From: Rhodovastum atsumiense
Lineage (GTDB): Bacteria; Pseudomonadota; Alphaproteobacteria; Acetobacterales; Acetobacteraceae
Assembly (NCBI RefSeq): GCF_937425535.1
Contig: NZ_OW485601.1
Location: 1,824,501 to 1,888,500 of the forward strand
Length of the DNA stretch: 64,000 nucleotides
Reading direction: 5' to 3'
Part shown: positions 53,192 through 61,268 of the stretch, piece after piece
Layout of the letters: each line of letters starts with the position of its first letter
How positions within the stretch are numbered: the first letter of the stretch is position 1
Translations under genes and position numbers: made by a program
The notes under the pieces: model-generated
What the model was told of the DNA's origin: nothing
Seen by the model: only the letters and a program-made list of their open reading frames with translations
Databases searched by the model: none

Positions 53192-53311
53192 TCGCCTCCC
53201 CCCGCGCAACGCCGCCCCGGCAGGGGAGCCGGGCACAACATGCTTGCGACCGTGCTGCCCGTGGTTTTATGCGGGGTCTGACCTTCAACCTGCGCCGACA
53301 CGTTCCGCCCT

Positions 53312-54433
53312 GTGCCGGCAAGGACTTCTGTCCTCCAGCCCGATGCGAGCCCCCCCATCTTGAGCACGTTTCGCCGATTCCTGCGCCTGTCGGTCACCGG
53401 CTGGCGCATCTTCAGTCAACGCGGGCTCCCCATCCTGTCCTATGGCGCGAGCTTCCTGCGCAAACCCTCGCAGATCGTGGAGGTCTGGCCGGCGAACGGG
53501 ATCCCTTTGGGGCCGCGGATCGCCGCCTTCGTTCACTTCGATCGCGGCGGGGCGGTGCGGCAGGACGTGCTGGACCATGTCGCAGCCCTCAAGGCCGCAG
53601 GTTTTTCGGTCATATTCGTCACCAATTCCGGCCGGCTGCGTCGCGAGGCGCTGTTCGCCCTGCAGTCGCTCTGCGCCGGCATCATCATCCGGCGCAATAT
53701 CGGCTACGATTTCGGCGCCATGCGGGAGGTGATCGAGCATCTCGACCTGCCACGGGCAGATACCGAGATGCTGCTGCTGGTCAATGACAGCGTCTATGGC
53801 CCACTGCGTCCGCTTGACGACATTCTGGCACGCATGGATTTCAACCAGGCCGATGTCTGGGGCCTGACCGAAAGCTGGCAGCGCCGCTATCACCTGCAAT
53901 CATTCTTCCTGGCGTTCGGCCGCACGGCGCTGACCGATCCCGCCTTCCGCAATTTCTGGCGCAAGGTGCGGCCGGTCACCTCCAAATGGTGGGTGATCTC
54001 CCGCTACGAGATCGGCCTGACCCAGGCGATGGTGAAGGCAGGCCTGCGGGTGGAAGCGGTCTGGCGCTACAGCGACCTGGTACGCCGCGTGCCGCCGCTC
54101 GGGGGGATCCAGGCCGAAATGGAACCGGAAGCAGACGCGGAGGCCAAGGCTTACCCGGGCATGCTCGACCCGATGGTGAAGAGCCGCCTGACCCACCGCC
54201 AGTATATCCGCACGGCCTCCAGCAAGCGGACACCCCTCAATCCGACCTCGGATCTGTGGCGCGACCTGCTGGAAAGCGGCTTCCCCTTCATCAAGCGGGA
54301 GTTGCTGCAGCGCAATCCCGGCGAGGTCGCCGATATCGCGGAATGGCGCGAGGTGGTGCGGCAGACAGGCAGCACCGCTGCCGAATGGATTGAACGCGAT
54401 CTGAAACGGGTGATGCGCAACCGGGCCCCGTGA
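53312..54433 (+). CDS. RgpF-like (rhamnan synthesis F family) protein
   Basis: A 373-residue protein of the family associated with surface polysaccharide assembly. Landmarks: IAAFVHFDRGGAVRQDVLDHVAALKAAGFSVIFVTNS, RRNIGYDFGAMREVIEHLD, LLLVNDSVYGPLRPLDDIL and WGLTESWQRRYHLQSFFLAFG. These define RgpF, implicated in rhamnan or O-antigen synthesis. It stands without other glycan genes. The GTG at 53312 is used; TTG 53360 (LSTFRR) is an alternative, so the N-terminus is uncertain. Confidence 0.82.
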   Translation: MPARTSVLQPDASPPILSTFRRFLRLSVTGWRIFSQRGLPILSYGASFLRKPSQIVEVWPANGIPLGPRIAAFVHFDRGGAVRQDVLDHVAALKAAGFSVIFVTNSGRLRREALFALQSLCAGIIIRRNIGYDFGAMREVIEHLDLPRADTEMLLLVNDSVYGPLRPLDDILARMDFNQADVWGLTESWQRRYHLQSFFLAFGRTALTDPAFRNFWRKVRPVTSKWWVISRYEIGLTQAMVKAGLRVEAVWRYSDLVRRVPPLGGIQAEMEPEADAEAKAYPGMLDPMVKSRLTHRQYIRTASSKRTPLNPTSDLWRDLLESGFPFIKRELLQRNPGEVADIAEWREVVRQTGSTAAEWIERDLKRVMRNRAP

Positions 54434-54553
54434 GCGGCCGGCCCGGCGCAAGGGCGGCAGGATCGGGCCGGAAGAGACGGGGCTGCTGCCACGGGGGAGC
54501 CCCCCGCGGCGCGCGGTATGCGGTGCGACAGGCCGGCGGCCTTGTCGCCGGGA

Positions 54554-55084
54554 TCAGACCTTCTCGACCTGATTGTATTCCAGCTCGACCGGGGTGGAGC
54601 GGCCGAAGATCGAGACGCTGACCTTCACCCGGCCCTTTTCCTCGTCCACTTCCTCGATCACGCCGTTGAAGCTGGTGAACGGGCCGTCGGCGACCCGCAC
54701 CTGCTCGCCGACCTCGAACACCACCGAGGGGCGCGGCCGGTCGACGCCTTCCTGGGTCTGGCGGAGGATACGGTCAGCCTCGGAGTCCGAGATCGGGCTC
54801 GGGCGCGTCTTGCTGCCGAGGAAGCCGGTGACCTTGGGTGTGTCCTTCACCAGGTGCCAGGCGTCGTCGGTCAGCTCCATCTTCACCAGGACGTAGCCGG
54901 GGAAGAACTTCTGCTCGGCGTTGACCTTCTGGCCGCGCCGCATCTCGACCACCTGCTCCGACGGGACCAGCACATCCTCGATCTGGTCGTCCAGCCCCTT
55001 CTGGGCGGCCTGCTCCTTGATCTGCTGGGCGATCTTCTTCTCGAAGCCGGAGTAGACGTGGACGACGTACCAGCGCTTCGCCAT
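54554..55084 (-). CDS. nusG: Transcription termination/antitermination factor NusG
   Basis: A 176-residue elongation factor. N-terminal NGN domain (KRWYVVHVYSGFEKKIAQQI, PGYVLVKMELTDDAWHLVKDTPKVTGFLG) and C-terminal KOW domain (GEQVRVADGPFTSFNGVIEEVDEEKGRVKVSVSIFGRSTPVELEYNQVEKV). It binds RNA polymerase and couples to ribosomes or Rho. It is 13 bp downstream of secE on the minus strand, with ribosomal-protein genes expected beyond tRNA-Trp. Confidence 0.97.
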   Translation of the reverse strand: MAKRWYVVHVYSGFEKKIAQQIKEQAAQKGLDDQIEDVLVPSEQVVEMRRGQKVNAEQKFFPGYVLVKMELTDDAWHLVKDTPKVTGFLGSKTRPSPISDSEADRILRQTQEGVDRPRPSVVFEVGEQVRVADGPFTSFNGVIEEVDEEKGRVKVSVSIFGRSTPVELEYNQVEKV

Positions 55085-55097
55085 CAGCCGGTCCCCT

Positions 55098-55301
55098 TCA
55101 GCCCGCCACGCCGAACAGGAGGCGCACGAATATGCCGATCACCTGATCGGCGAGGAAGAAGAACAGGGCAGCCAGCGCCGCCATGGCGAACACCAGGCCG
55201 GTCGTGACGAGAGTCTCCTTGCGGGTGGGCCAGGTGACCTTGACCACCTCGCTACGCACCTCACGGAAGAACTTGACCGGTTCGAACGCCACGCCGCTCA
55301 T
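55098..55301 (-). CDS. secE: Preprotein translocase subunit SecE
   Basis: A 67-residue single-helix SecYEG component. It has the conserved amphipathic segment FEPVKFFREVRSEVVKVTWPTRKETLVTT and one transmembrane helix (GLVFAMAALAALFFFLADQVIGIFVRLLF). Start MSGVAFEP is chosen; the upstream open frame runs into tRNA-Trp. The tRNA-Trp-secE-nusG order is typical. Confidence 0.95.
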   Translation of the reverse strand: MSGVAFEPVKFFREVRSEVVKVTWPTRKETLVTTGLVFAMAALAALFFFLADQVIGIFVRLLFGVAG

Positions 55302-55334
55302 ACTCCTGAGTCGCCTTCCATGTCCGGAAAAGAA

Positions 55335-55411
55335 TGGCAGGGGTGGAGGGTCTCGAACCCCCAACCTCCGGTTTTGGAGACCGGCGCTCTAGCCAATTGA
55401 GCTACACCCCT
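55335..55411 (-). tRNA. tRNA-Trp (CCA anticodon)
   Basis: Minus-strand cloverleaf with encoded CCA end: acceptor arm AGGGGTG paired with CACCCCT, D-arm GCTCAATTGGCTAGAGC, anticodon loop CTCCAAA giving CCA, T-arm GGGGGTTCGAGACCC. It lies directly upstream of secE. Confidence 0.96.
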
Positions 55412-56202
55412 ACCGGCTCCCGCACGGTGCCGCGGCGCCCGAAGGCACCGCCCGACACGCAGGGAGCGGAGAGCGGCTAAAAAGAGGGTGGCGGGCATTC
55501 TGTCAAGGCCCCGTGCAACGGATCCCTCCCCCCACGACATGCCGCCATGGCCCATGTGCCCCCTTCGGACCGGTGCAAGCACCCGCCTTATGCGCCGGCC
55601 TGCCGCTTCCGGGCCTGTCTTTGACCGGGCGGGGTGGCACGCCACGGATCACGCGCGCCCTGCCGGGACTCCGCGGCCCGCCAGAATTTTCCCTGAAAAT
55701 TCAAAAAATTGCCTCACGGACACGGCCACCCGGACGCAGTCGCAGCCCCCCATGATGGCGGGTGCGGCATGTGTCCCCCCGTCCGGGGGCTCCCGGGCCG
55801 GGATTGCCCCGGCGGGAGCAGCAAAACCAAGGGCCGGGGCACGGCACCCCTGGCTTCGTGGAATTGTCCCCGGCAACTGCCGCATGGCAGCGCTGCCCGA
55901 TCATGACAGCCCGTTCCCGCCCCCTTCCCTGCACGCCGCCGGCTCGCGCCACCTGCGCATATGCGCCGCTCGCGCCTTCATGGATCTGTCGACCATCATG
56001 ACGCCAGCGCACAACCGTGAATATATACGTGCAATACAGGTCATTTTCAAATAACCTATTATATCGCATTAGTTTACATGCTAAAACGCACAATCAAATC
56101 TCCAACCTTGGCGGCCGTCATTAAGTAGTTTATTTTATAATCCACAATATTCATGGAATGGACATGACTCCACGAATGCGGATTAATCAACAACGCTGAT
56201 CA

Positions 56203-56238
56203 GTTCGCACATATTATTTCATTTGAAATGATGCGAAC
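56203..56238. repeat. 36-bp imperfect palindrome in the AT-rich gap
   Basis: Outer arms GTTCGCA (56203-56209) and TGCGAAC (56232-56238) enclose a second palindrome ATTTCA-TT-TGAAAT. The spacing on the two sides of the inner stem differs by four bases. It could be an operator for the kinase gene about 310 bp downstream or a cruciform. Confidence 0.55.
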
Positions 56239-56506
56239 CCGGGTTGAATGCAAATCCGTCAGATTGCCCTCTGGCACCGCCCCTGGCGCGCCACACATCC
56301 GCAGGAGCGACACCGCCGCTGTCTTCGTCCGACCGCTGCGACACCGGAGGCCCCGACATCATCACCGGATCAGCGGTGATCCGAATCATCGACGTCTCGT
56401 CACCCGGGGAGAAGGCGAAGGTCGAGGTCAGAGTGACGATCATGCACCATAGAACAGTGGCCCCGATGGCACGTGAGCCGCTGCCGGTGGAGCGGCCGGC
56501 AAGCAT
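56219..56506 (-). CDS. Possible small secreted protein
   Basis: A 95-residue frame beginning MLAGRSTGSGSRAIGATVLW with a hydrophobic stretch (AIGATVLWCMIVTLTSTFAF) resembling a signal peptide or membrane anchor, then a polar, Ser/Gly-rich region. There is no clear ribosome-binding site and no recognised family. It would be divergent from the kinase. Low confidence; it may be a chance frame. Confidence 0.25.
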   Translation of the reverse strand: MLAGRSTGSGSRAIGATVLWCMIVTLTSTFAFSPGDETSMIRITADPVMMSGPPVSQRSDEDSGGVAPADVWRARGGARGQSDGFAFNPGSHHFK

Positions 56507-56548
56507 GAGGGATACCGCCCGGAACCGCGGCTGCTGGTGGCCGCGCCC

Positions 56549-59425
56549 ATGAGCGAAGGGATGACGCCTGCCCCCGTCCCCTCCCGAGCGGACGCGCCAG
56601 GCCAGCACGACCACGCGGCGACGGCAGGCAAGGCCCTGGAGGCGATGACGGCCCAGGAAGAAACGTTCTCCTCAAACTTCGAACTGGACGACGTGGGGAA
56701 GCTGCAGGCGGATGCCGCCACCGGCCGCATCCTGCGCGTCAATGCCGCCTTCGCACGGACCCTGGGCCACCCGCCGGAGGCGATGATCGGGCGAAGCGCC
56801 TGGGACTTCACCCACATCGACGACCGGGCCACCCACCAGACAGGGCTCGCCAGCCTGCTCGCCGGCGAGATCCAGGTCTTCCTGCGCGAACTCCGCCAGT
56901 TGCGCCACGACGGCACGCCGGTCTGGGTGCGTGCCTCCGCGACCCTTGCCCGCGATCCCACGACCGGCATGCCACAGTGGATTCTTGGCACCATCGAGGA
57001 CATCGACGCCCGCAGGCAGGCGGAGACCACGCTGGCGGAGAACGAGGCGCGACTGCGCCTGGCCATGGAAGCTGCCGATCTGGGCGTCTGGGAATTCGAC
57101 TTCGAACGCATGACCGGCCGGCTGGACCTGCGCGGCGCCGCGATGACCGGGGGGATATTTCCGGAAAAGGAATGGATCGCCTTCGATGATCCGAGGCTCG
57201 CCGCCTTCGCTGCGAACGTGCATCCCGAGGACCGGAAGCGACACGAGGCATTGCGGCACAGCCTGCTGCAGGGCACCGGGGATCGGCTCGGCGCGGAATT
57301 CCGCATGCGCCGGCCCGACGGCGGCTGGAGCTGGATCAGCGTCTCCGGCGCCGTGGTCGAGCGCGCCCCGACGACCGGCGCCCCCCGGCGCGCGGTGACA
57401 ATCGTACAGGACGTGACCGCCCGCATCGAGGCCGAGGCAACGCTGCGCGGCTATGCCGGGCTGCTCGAGCGCGAGGTGGACGAGCACACCCGCCGCCTCG
57501 CCGACCGCGACGCACGGCTGCGCGCCATCTTCGAAGCCCAGTTCCAGTTCATTGGCCTGCTCGCCCCCGATGGCACGCTGCTGGAGGCCAACGCGGCGGC
57601 GCTCGCCTTCATCGGCCGGCGCGCCGAGGACGTGGTCGGGCGGCCCTTCTGGGAGACCGAGTGGTGGACGGGTGATCCGGCGCAGCAATCGCGGCTGCGT
57701 GAAGCCGTGCGGCGTGCCGCCGCGGGAAGTTTCATCCGCTACGAGGTGATCCTGGCCGGCGCTGACGGCCAGGAAGCGGTCTTCGATTTCTCGCTCAAGC
57801 CGGTGCGCGACCGCACCACCGGCGCGGTCACCCTGCTGATCCCGGAGGGCCGCGCCCTTTCCGACCTGCGCGCCATGGAGCGGCGGGTGGCAAAGAGCGA
57901 GGCGCGGCTGCGGCGGATGATCGAGCACTTGCCGGAAACCATCACCGTCGCGCGGGCGGGCGTGGACGGCTTCGTCCTGGAATTCGTCAATGCCGCGGCC
58001 GAGCGATTGCTTGGGCGTCCCCGGGCCGAGCTTATCAGCCGGCGCTTCGCGGAGTTGTTCGCGCCCACGCTTGCCCAGGAGGCCGAAGCGCATGCCCGGG
58101 CCTGCCTGCACAGCCGGGCGCCCGTCCGCTACGAAGCGACACGCGACTATGCCGGCTCTCACGTCGAGATGGACATCGTGGTTGTGCCGCTCGACGATGC
58201 CGACAGCGCCGAGCCGCTGGTGTTGTTCAGTGCGCGCGACGTGACCGCTGCCCGCAGGATGCAGGAGCGGCTGGTGCACGGCGAGCGGATGCAGGCACTC
58301 GGGCAGCTTGCCGGCGGGATGGCGCATGACTTCAACGGCATCCTGCAGACGATTGCCGGGGCGGCGTCGCTGATGGAGCGCAGTACCGGCGACCCGGCGC
58401 GTCTGCAGCGCCTGGTCCGCATGATCTCGGAGGCGGCCGAGCGCGGCTCTGCCGTTACCAGCCGGCTGCTGGCGTTCTCCCGGCGCGGCGAGATCGCCGC
58501 CGGACAGGTCGATGTGGCGGCGGTGTTGCAAAGCCTGCAGGATGTCCTGCGGCACACGCTCGGCCGCCAGATCGCCCTGCAGGTGGACACACCCGGCGGG
58601 CTGCCGATGCTGCGTACCGACAAGGGGCAACTGGAGGTGGTGCTGGTCAATCTCGCTGCCAATGCCCGCGACGCCATGCCCGAGGGTGGCACGCTGACCT
58701 TGACCGCTTCGGCCGGAAGCATCGCGCCGGGCGATGCCATGCTCGCCCCTGGGCCGTATCTGCGCATTGCCGTCACCGATACCGGGCATGGCATGGACGC
58801 GACGACGCTGGCCCGGGCCACGGAACCGTTCTTCACCACCAAGCCGGAGGACAAGGGGACAGGCCTCGGCCTGTCGATGGCCCGGGAATTCGCCGAGCAG
58901 CAGGGGGGCGTGTTGCGCCTTGAGAGCGCCTTGGGGCATGGCACCAGTGTCACGCTCTGGCTGCCATGTGGCGAGACGACGGGCGAAGTGCCGACCGCTT
59001 GCGAGTCCGCAGGGACGGTTACAGCGCGGGCCGGACGCGTGCTGCTGGTCGACAACGATCCGCTGACTCTGGAGACGCTGGCCATTGCCCTGGAATCGGC
59101 GGAGTACGAGGTCACGTTGGCCACAAGCGGCCCCGCGGCGCTGGAGCGGCTGGGCGTAAGCGGAAACGTGGACGTGCTGATCACCGACCTGGCGATGCCT
59201 GGCATGGACGGTCTGGCGCTGATCCAGGCGGCTCGGCAGCGCGATCCCGGACTGCCGGCCGTGCTGCTGAGCGATTATGCCGGCGCGAGCCTGCGGCGCG
59301 CTGTGCGCACGGCTGGGGATGGTACGATCCTGGTGCTGCGCAAGCCGGTGCCGGCCAACCGACTCTGCGACGCCGTCGCCGTCCTGCTGCCGGGACGCGC
59401 GCCGATGCCGGAGCACCCGTCATGA
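56549..59425 (+). CDS. Hybrid sensor histidine kinase with multiple PAS domains and a receiver
   Basis: A soluble 958-residue kinase with no transmembrane helix. About four PAS domains lie in series (around 45-150, 160-290, 320-440, 445-565); the second and others carry PAS/PAC features such as RVNAAFARTLGHPPEAMIGRSAWDFTHIDDR. Then HisKA with phospho-accepting H593 in GGMAHDFNGI, the N-box NLAANARDAMP and G-boxes DTGHGMD and GTGLGLSM, and a C-terminal receiver with D880 in ITDLAMPGMDG and K in LRKPV. GTG 56537 is an alternative start. No partner regulator is adjacent, so the signal output is unknown. Confidence 0.9.
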   Translation: MSEGMTPAPVPSRADAPGQHDHAATAGKALEAMTAQEETFSSNFELDDVGKLQADAATGRILRVNAAFARTLGHPPEAMIGRSAWDFTHIDDRATHQTGLASLLAGEIQVFLRELRQLRHDGTPVWVRASATLARDPTTGMPQWILGTIEDIDARRQAETTLAENEARLRLAMEAADLGVWEFDFERMTGRLDLRGAAMTGGIFPEKEWIAFDDPRLAAFAANVHPEDRKRHEALRHSLLQGTGDRLGAEFRMRRPDGGWSWISVSGAVVERAPTTGAPRRAVTIVQDVTARIEAEATLRGYAGLLEREVDEHTRRLADRDARLRAIFEAQFQFIGLLAPDGTLLEANAAALAFIGRRAEDVVGRPFWETEWWTGDPAQQSRLREAVRRAAAGSFIRYEVILAGADGQEAVFDFSLKPVRDRTTGAVTLLIPEGRALSDLRAMERRVAKSEARLRRMIEHLPETITVARAGVDGFVLEFVNAAAERLLGRPRAELISRRFAELFAPTLAQEAEAHARACLHSRAPVRYEATRDYAGSHVEMDIVVVPLDDADSAEPLVLFSARDVTAARRMQERLVHGERMQALGQLAGGMAHDFNGILQTIAGAASLMERSTGDPARLQRLVRMISEAAERGSAVTSRLLAFSRRGEIAAGQVDVAAVLQSLQDVLRHTLGRQIALQVDTPGGLPMLRTDKGQLEVVLVNLAANARDAMPEGGTLTLTASAGSIAPGDAMLAPGPYLRIAVTDTGHGMDATTLARATEPFFTTKPEDKGTGLGLSMAREFAEQQGGVLRLESALGHGTSVTLWLPCGETTGEVPTACESAGTVTARAGRVLLVDNDPLTLETLAIALESAEYEVTLATSGPAALERLGVSGNVDVLITDLAMPGMDGLALIQAARQRDPGLPAVLLSDYAGASLRRAVRTAGDGTILVLRKPVPANRLCDAVAVLLPGRAPMPEHPS

Positions 59426-59479
59426 ACGGGCGCTGCATGCCTTGAGTGCGGCCCGGCCAGGGATCGGCGGAGTGGAGAC

Positions 59480-59553
59480 TGGAGCGGGTGACGGGAATCG
59501 AACCCGCACAACCAGCTTGGAAGGCTGGGGCTCTACCATTGAGCTACACCCGC
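59480..59553 (-). tRNA. tRNA-Gly (TCC anticodon)
   Basis: Minus-strand 74-nt cloverleaf with encoded CCA: acceptor GCGGGTG with CACCCGC, anticodon loop CTTCCAA giving TCC, T-arm TGCGGGTTCGATTCCCGTCA-type pairing. It reads GGA codons. Confidence 0.96.
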
Positions 59554-59608
59554 GCTCCACGCCCTCCAGTGCAGCAGCATGGCAGGGGAAGTCAAGCCCG
59601 GGACTGCC

Positions 59609-60175
59609 TCAGCCGGCCACCACCCGTACTTTCGTGGCAGTCGGACCGGCATTGCCCTCTTCCTCGACATAGGTAACCGGGTCCCCCTGGCGCAGATCCT
59701 CGAACCGGCCATTGGTGACACTGTCGCGATGGAAATAAAGCTGTGAACCAGTACTGGTCAGAATGAAACCATGGTCCTGCCCCGGCTCGATCAAGGTCAC
59801 CTGGCCGGTGAGCGAAGACCCTGAAGGCGCCGTCGTGTCCTCGCGCAGTTGCTCCTTGAAGCCCATCAACTGCCGCTCTGCTGCCTTGAAGGCGTCGCGG
59901 ATGGCGGTCCGCAGATCGGGACGGGCATAGCGCTCCCTGGCCTTCTGCGGCTCGCGGGAGACGGCGAGATCGCGCCCGGGCACCGACAGCACGACATGCA
60001 CCTCGTAGAGGTTCCCGGTCTGGTGCTGGCGGTGCAGCGCCTCCACCGAGACGCGGCAGCCGATCAGCAGCCGCCCGAAGCGAGTTTCGAGCTTGCTGAC
60101 ATATTCGCGTAGCTCCGCCTCGATGCTGGGTGAGGATTGGACGCCGTGAAAGGCGATCTCGAGGGGTCGTTCCAT
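59609..60175 (-). CDS. HPF/RaiA ribosome-associated factor fused to a cold-shock domain
   Basis: A 188-residue protein. The N-terminal half (PLEIAFHGVQSSPSIEAELREYVSKLETRF, YEVHVVLSVPGRDLAVSREP) is the hibernation-factor S30AE fold that sits in the ribosome decoding/tunnel site. The C-terminal 75 residues (SLTGQVTLIEPGQDHGFILTSTGSQLYFHRDSVTNG) form a cold-shock OB domain with GFI and YFHRDSV RNA-binding elements. It probably links ribosome inactivation to RNA binding under stress. An RBS precedes the ATG at 60175 (GAGATG). Two small genes lie just upstream on the same strand. Confidence 0.85.
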   Translation of the reverse strand: MERPLEIAFHGVQSSPSIEAELREYVSKLETRFGRLLIGCRVSVEALHRQHQTGNLYEVHVVLSVPGRDLAVSREPQKARERYARPDLRTAIRDAFKAAERQLMGFKEQLREDTTAPSGSSLTGQVTLIEPGQDHGFILTSTGSQLYFHRDSVTNGRFEDLRQGDPVTYVEEEGNAGPTATKVRVVAG

Positions 60176-60187
60176 GCATCTCCGTCC

Positions 60188-60511
60188 TCAGTAGCGCAAC
60201 GTGGCCACGACCGGCGTCTGGCGCGGCATGTGGTCTGTGCAGGCCCGGGTGAAGGCCCCGCCGTCACCCCGTAGCGCCAGTACGCCGGCAAGATTGAGCA
60301 GGTCGTCATCGTCACCATCCGGCAAGTCATGCGCAACCAGCGCCTCAGCCGAGCCCAGTTCGGCGAGCACCTGCCCCAGGACCTCGATCATCTGACGCAG
60401 CGGCGCATCGGGCGCACGCACATCCCGCCGCCCGATATCGATCGGCAGATAGGGGGAGATAGCGGGATTGGCCGCTTCCAGAAGATGGGTTGGGGCATCG
60501 GCGGCGATCAC
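60188..60511 (-). CDS. Small protein of unknown function, coupled to the upstream small gene
   Basis: A 107-residue frame read from GTG 60511, which overlaps the stop of the upstream gene as GTGA. Sequence begins IAADAPTHLLEAANPAISPY and ends in GGAFTRACTDHMPRQTPVVA. The middle is acidic (DLPDGDDDDLLNLAGV). No homologue is recognised. Its stop is 12 bp before the HPF-type start. The four-base overlap and amino-acid texture support a real gene, but a frameshifted single gene is also possible. Confidence 0.4.
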   Translation of the reverse strand: MIAADAPTHLLEAANPAISPYLPIDIGRRDVRAPDAPLRQMIEVLGQVLAELGSAEALVAHDLPDGDDDDLLNLAGVLALRGDGGAFTRACTDHMPRQTPVVATLRY

Positions 60512-60759
60512 GCCCGCAAACCGCCCAGATCCCGACCGGGAACCGTTTCGGGCGTGCTGCCCCCTGCTGCAGCCGCCACGCGTCCCCACCGAATGAAGGC
60601 CGCAGAGCGATCCAGTCGCAGGCAATATGCTGCCAGGTTGCAGCCAGATGAAATGCCGGAGGACGCCGCCGGAGGTGCCTTGGTGCGTCCGTTGCTTTCC
60701 GCCTGGACTGACAGCTTTCCGGTGGTTTCGCGTCTCTTTCCGGTTTTGTCGTCGGGCAT
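60508..60759 (-). CDS. Small basic/Ser-rich protein of unknown function
   Basis: An 83-residue frame beginning MPDDKTGKRRETTGKLSVQAE, with GAGGGAGG 9 bases before ATG 60759, one of the better ribosome-binding sites in the region. The middle is Ala/Ser/Gly-rich with two cysteines (GCNLAAYCLRLDR). It overlaps the next gene by GTGA. No family recognised. Confidence 0.4.
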   Translation of the reverse strand: MPDDKTGKRRETTGKLSVQAESNGRTKAPPAASSGISSGCNLAAYCLRLDRSAAFIRWGRVAAAAGGSTPETVPGRDLGGLRA

Positions 60760-60956
60760 GGGCGTGTCCTCCCTCAGCGGAGGAAAACTCGCGCCGGCGC
60801 GCCCTGGTTGCTTGCGGGACTGCAAGAGCGGCAGGCGGTGAAAGGTGAGGCACGATGCCGGGATTGTGGGGCCAGGGCAGTGGGTTTCGCTGTACCGAGC
60901 GCAACTATATCTGCGTGGCGACGATAGCTGCGATGAACAAGGAGCCCGTACCCCGC

Positions 60957-61268
60957 ATGACCGAGGCCATGCCGCGAGCCGCCGACCCGCGGGTCGACGA
61001 GATCCTGGCGATCATCGCCAGGGAAACCGGGGTTGAGCAGGCCGCACTGCGGTCGGACGCCACCATCCAGGACCTCGGCATCGCCTCACTGGACATGGCC
61101 CAGACCCTGTTCGCCCTGGAATCGCATTTCGATGTCGAGATCCCGGTCGTCGCCGATCGCGCCGGGGCCGAGTTCGCGACGGTTGCCGAACTGGTCACGC
61201 ATGTGCTCGCCACCCTCGATCGCCCCCGTCCCACGACGGGGAACACCGCACCCGGTGTCATCGCTTGA
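60957..61268 (+). CDS. Acyl carrier protein
   Basis: A 103-residue ACP carrying acyl groups on a phosphopantetheine arm attached to S44 in DLGIASLDMAQ, the expected motif with IASLDM in place of DSLD. The four-helix ACP texture follows (LFALESHFDVEIPVVAD). An AAGGAG lies 12 bases before ATG 60957; an earlier ATG at 60933 is possible. Its stop overlaps the ketosynthase start (TTGA). It differs from housekeeping AcpP and appears dedicated to the adjacent polyketide operon. Confidence 0.88.
   Translation: MTEAMPRAADPRVDEILAIIARETGVEQAALRSDATIQDLGIASLDMAQTLFALESHFDVEIPVVADRAGAEFATVAELVTHVLATLDRPRPTTGNTAPGVIA

Larger units (their letters stand above)
55412..56548. other. 1.1-kb gap between tRNA-Trp and the hybrid kinase
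   Basis: The left two thirds (to about 56000) are GC-rich without a convincing gene on either strand. The 56000-56240 part is sharply AT-rich for this genome (for example gaatatatacg, attttataatcc) and contains a large palindrome at 56203-56238. It may hold promoters for the kinase or a foreign remnant. A low-confidence minus-strand frame overlaps 56219-56506. No mobile-element genes were seen. Confidence 0.5.

Noticed and set aside
55649-56054. Short frames in the tRNA-Trp to kinase gap
   Set aside because: Gly/Pro/Arg-rich composition, no ribosome-binding site and no recognisable motif.
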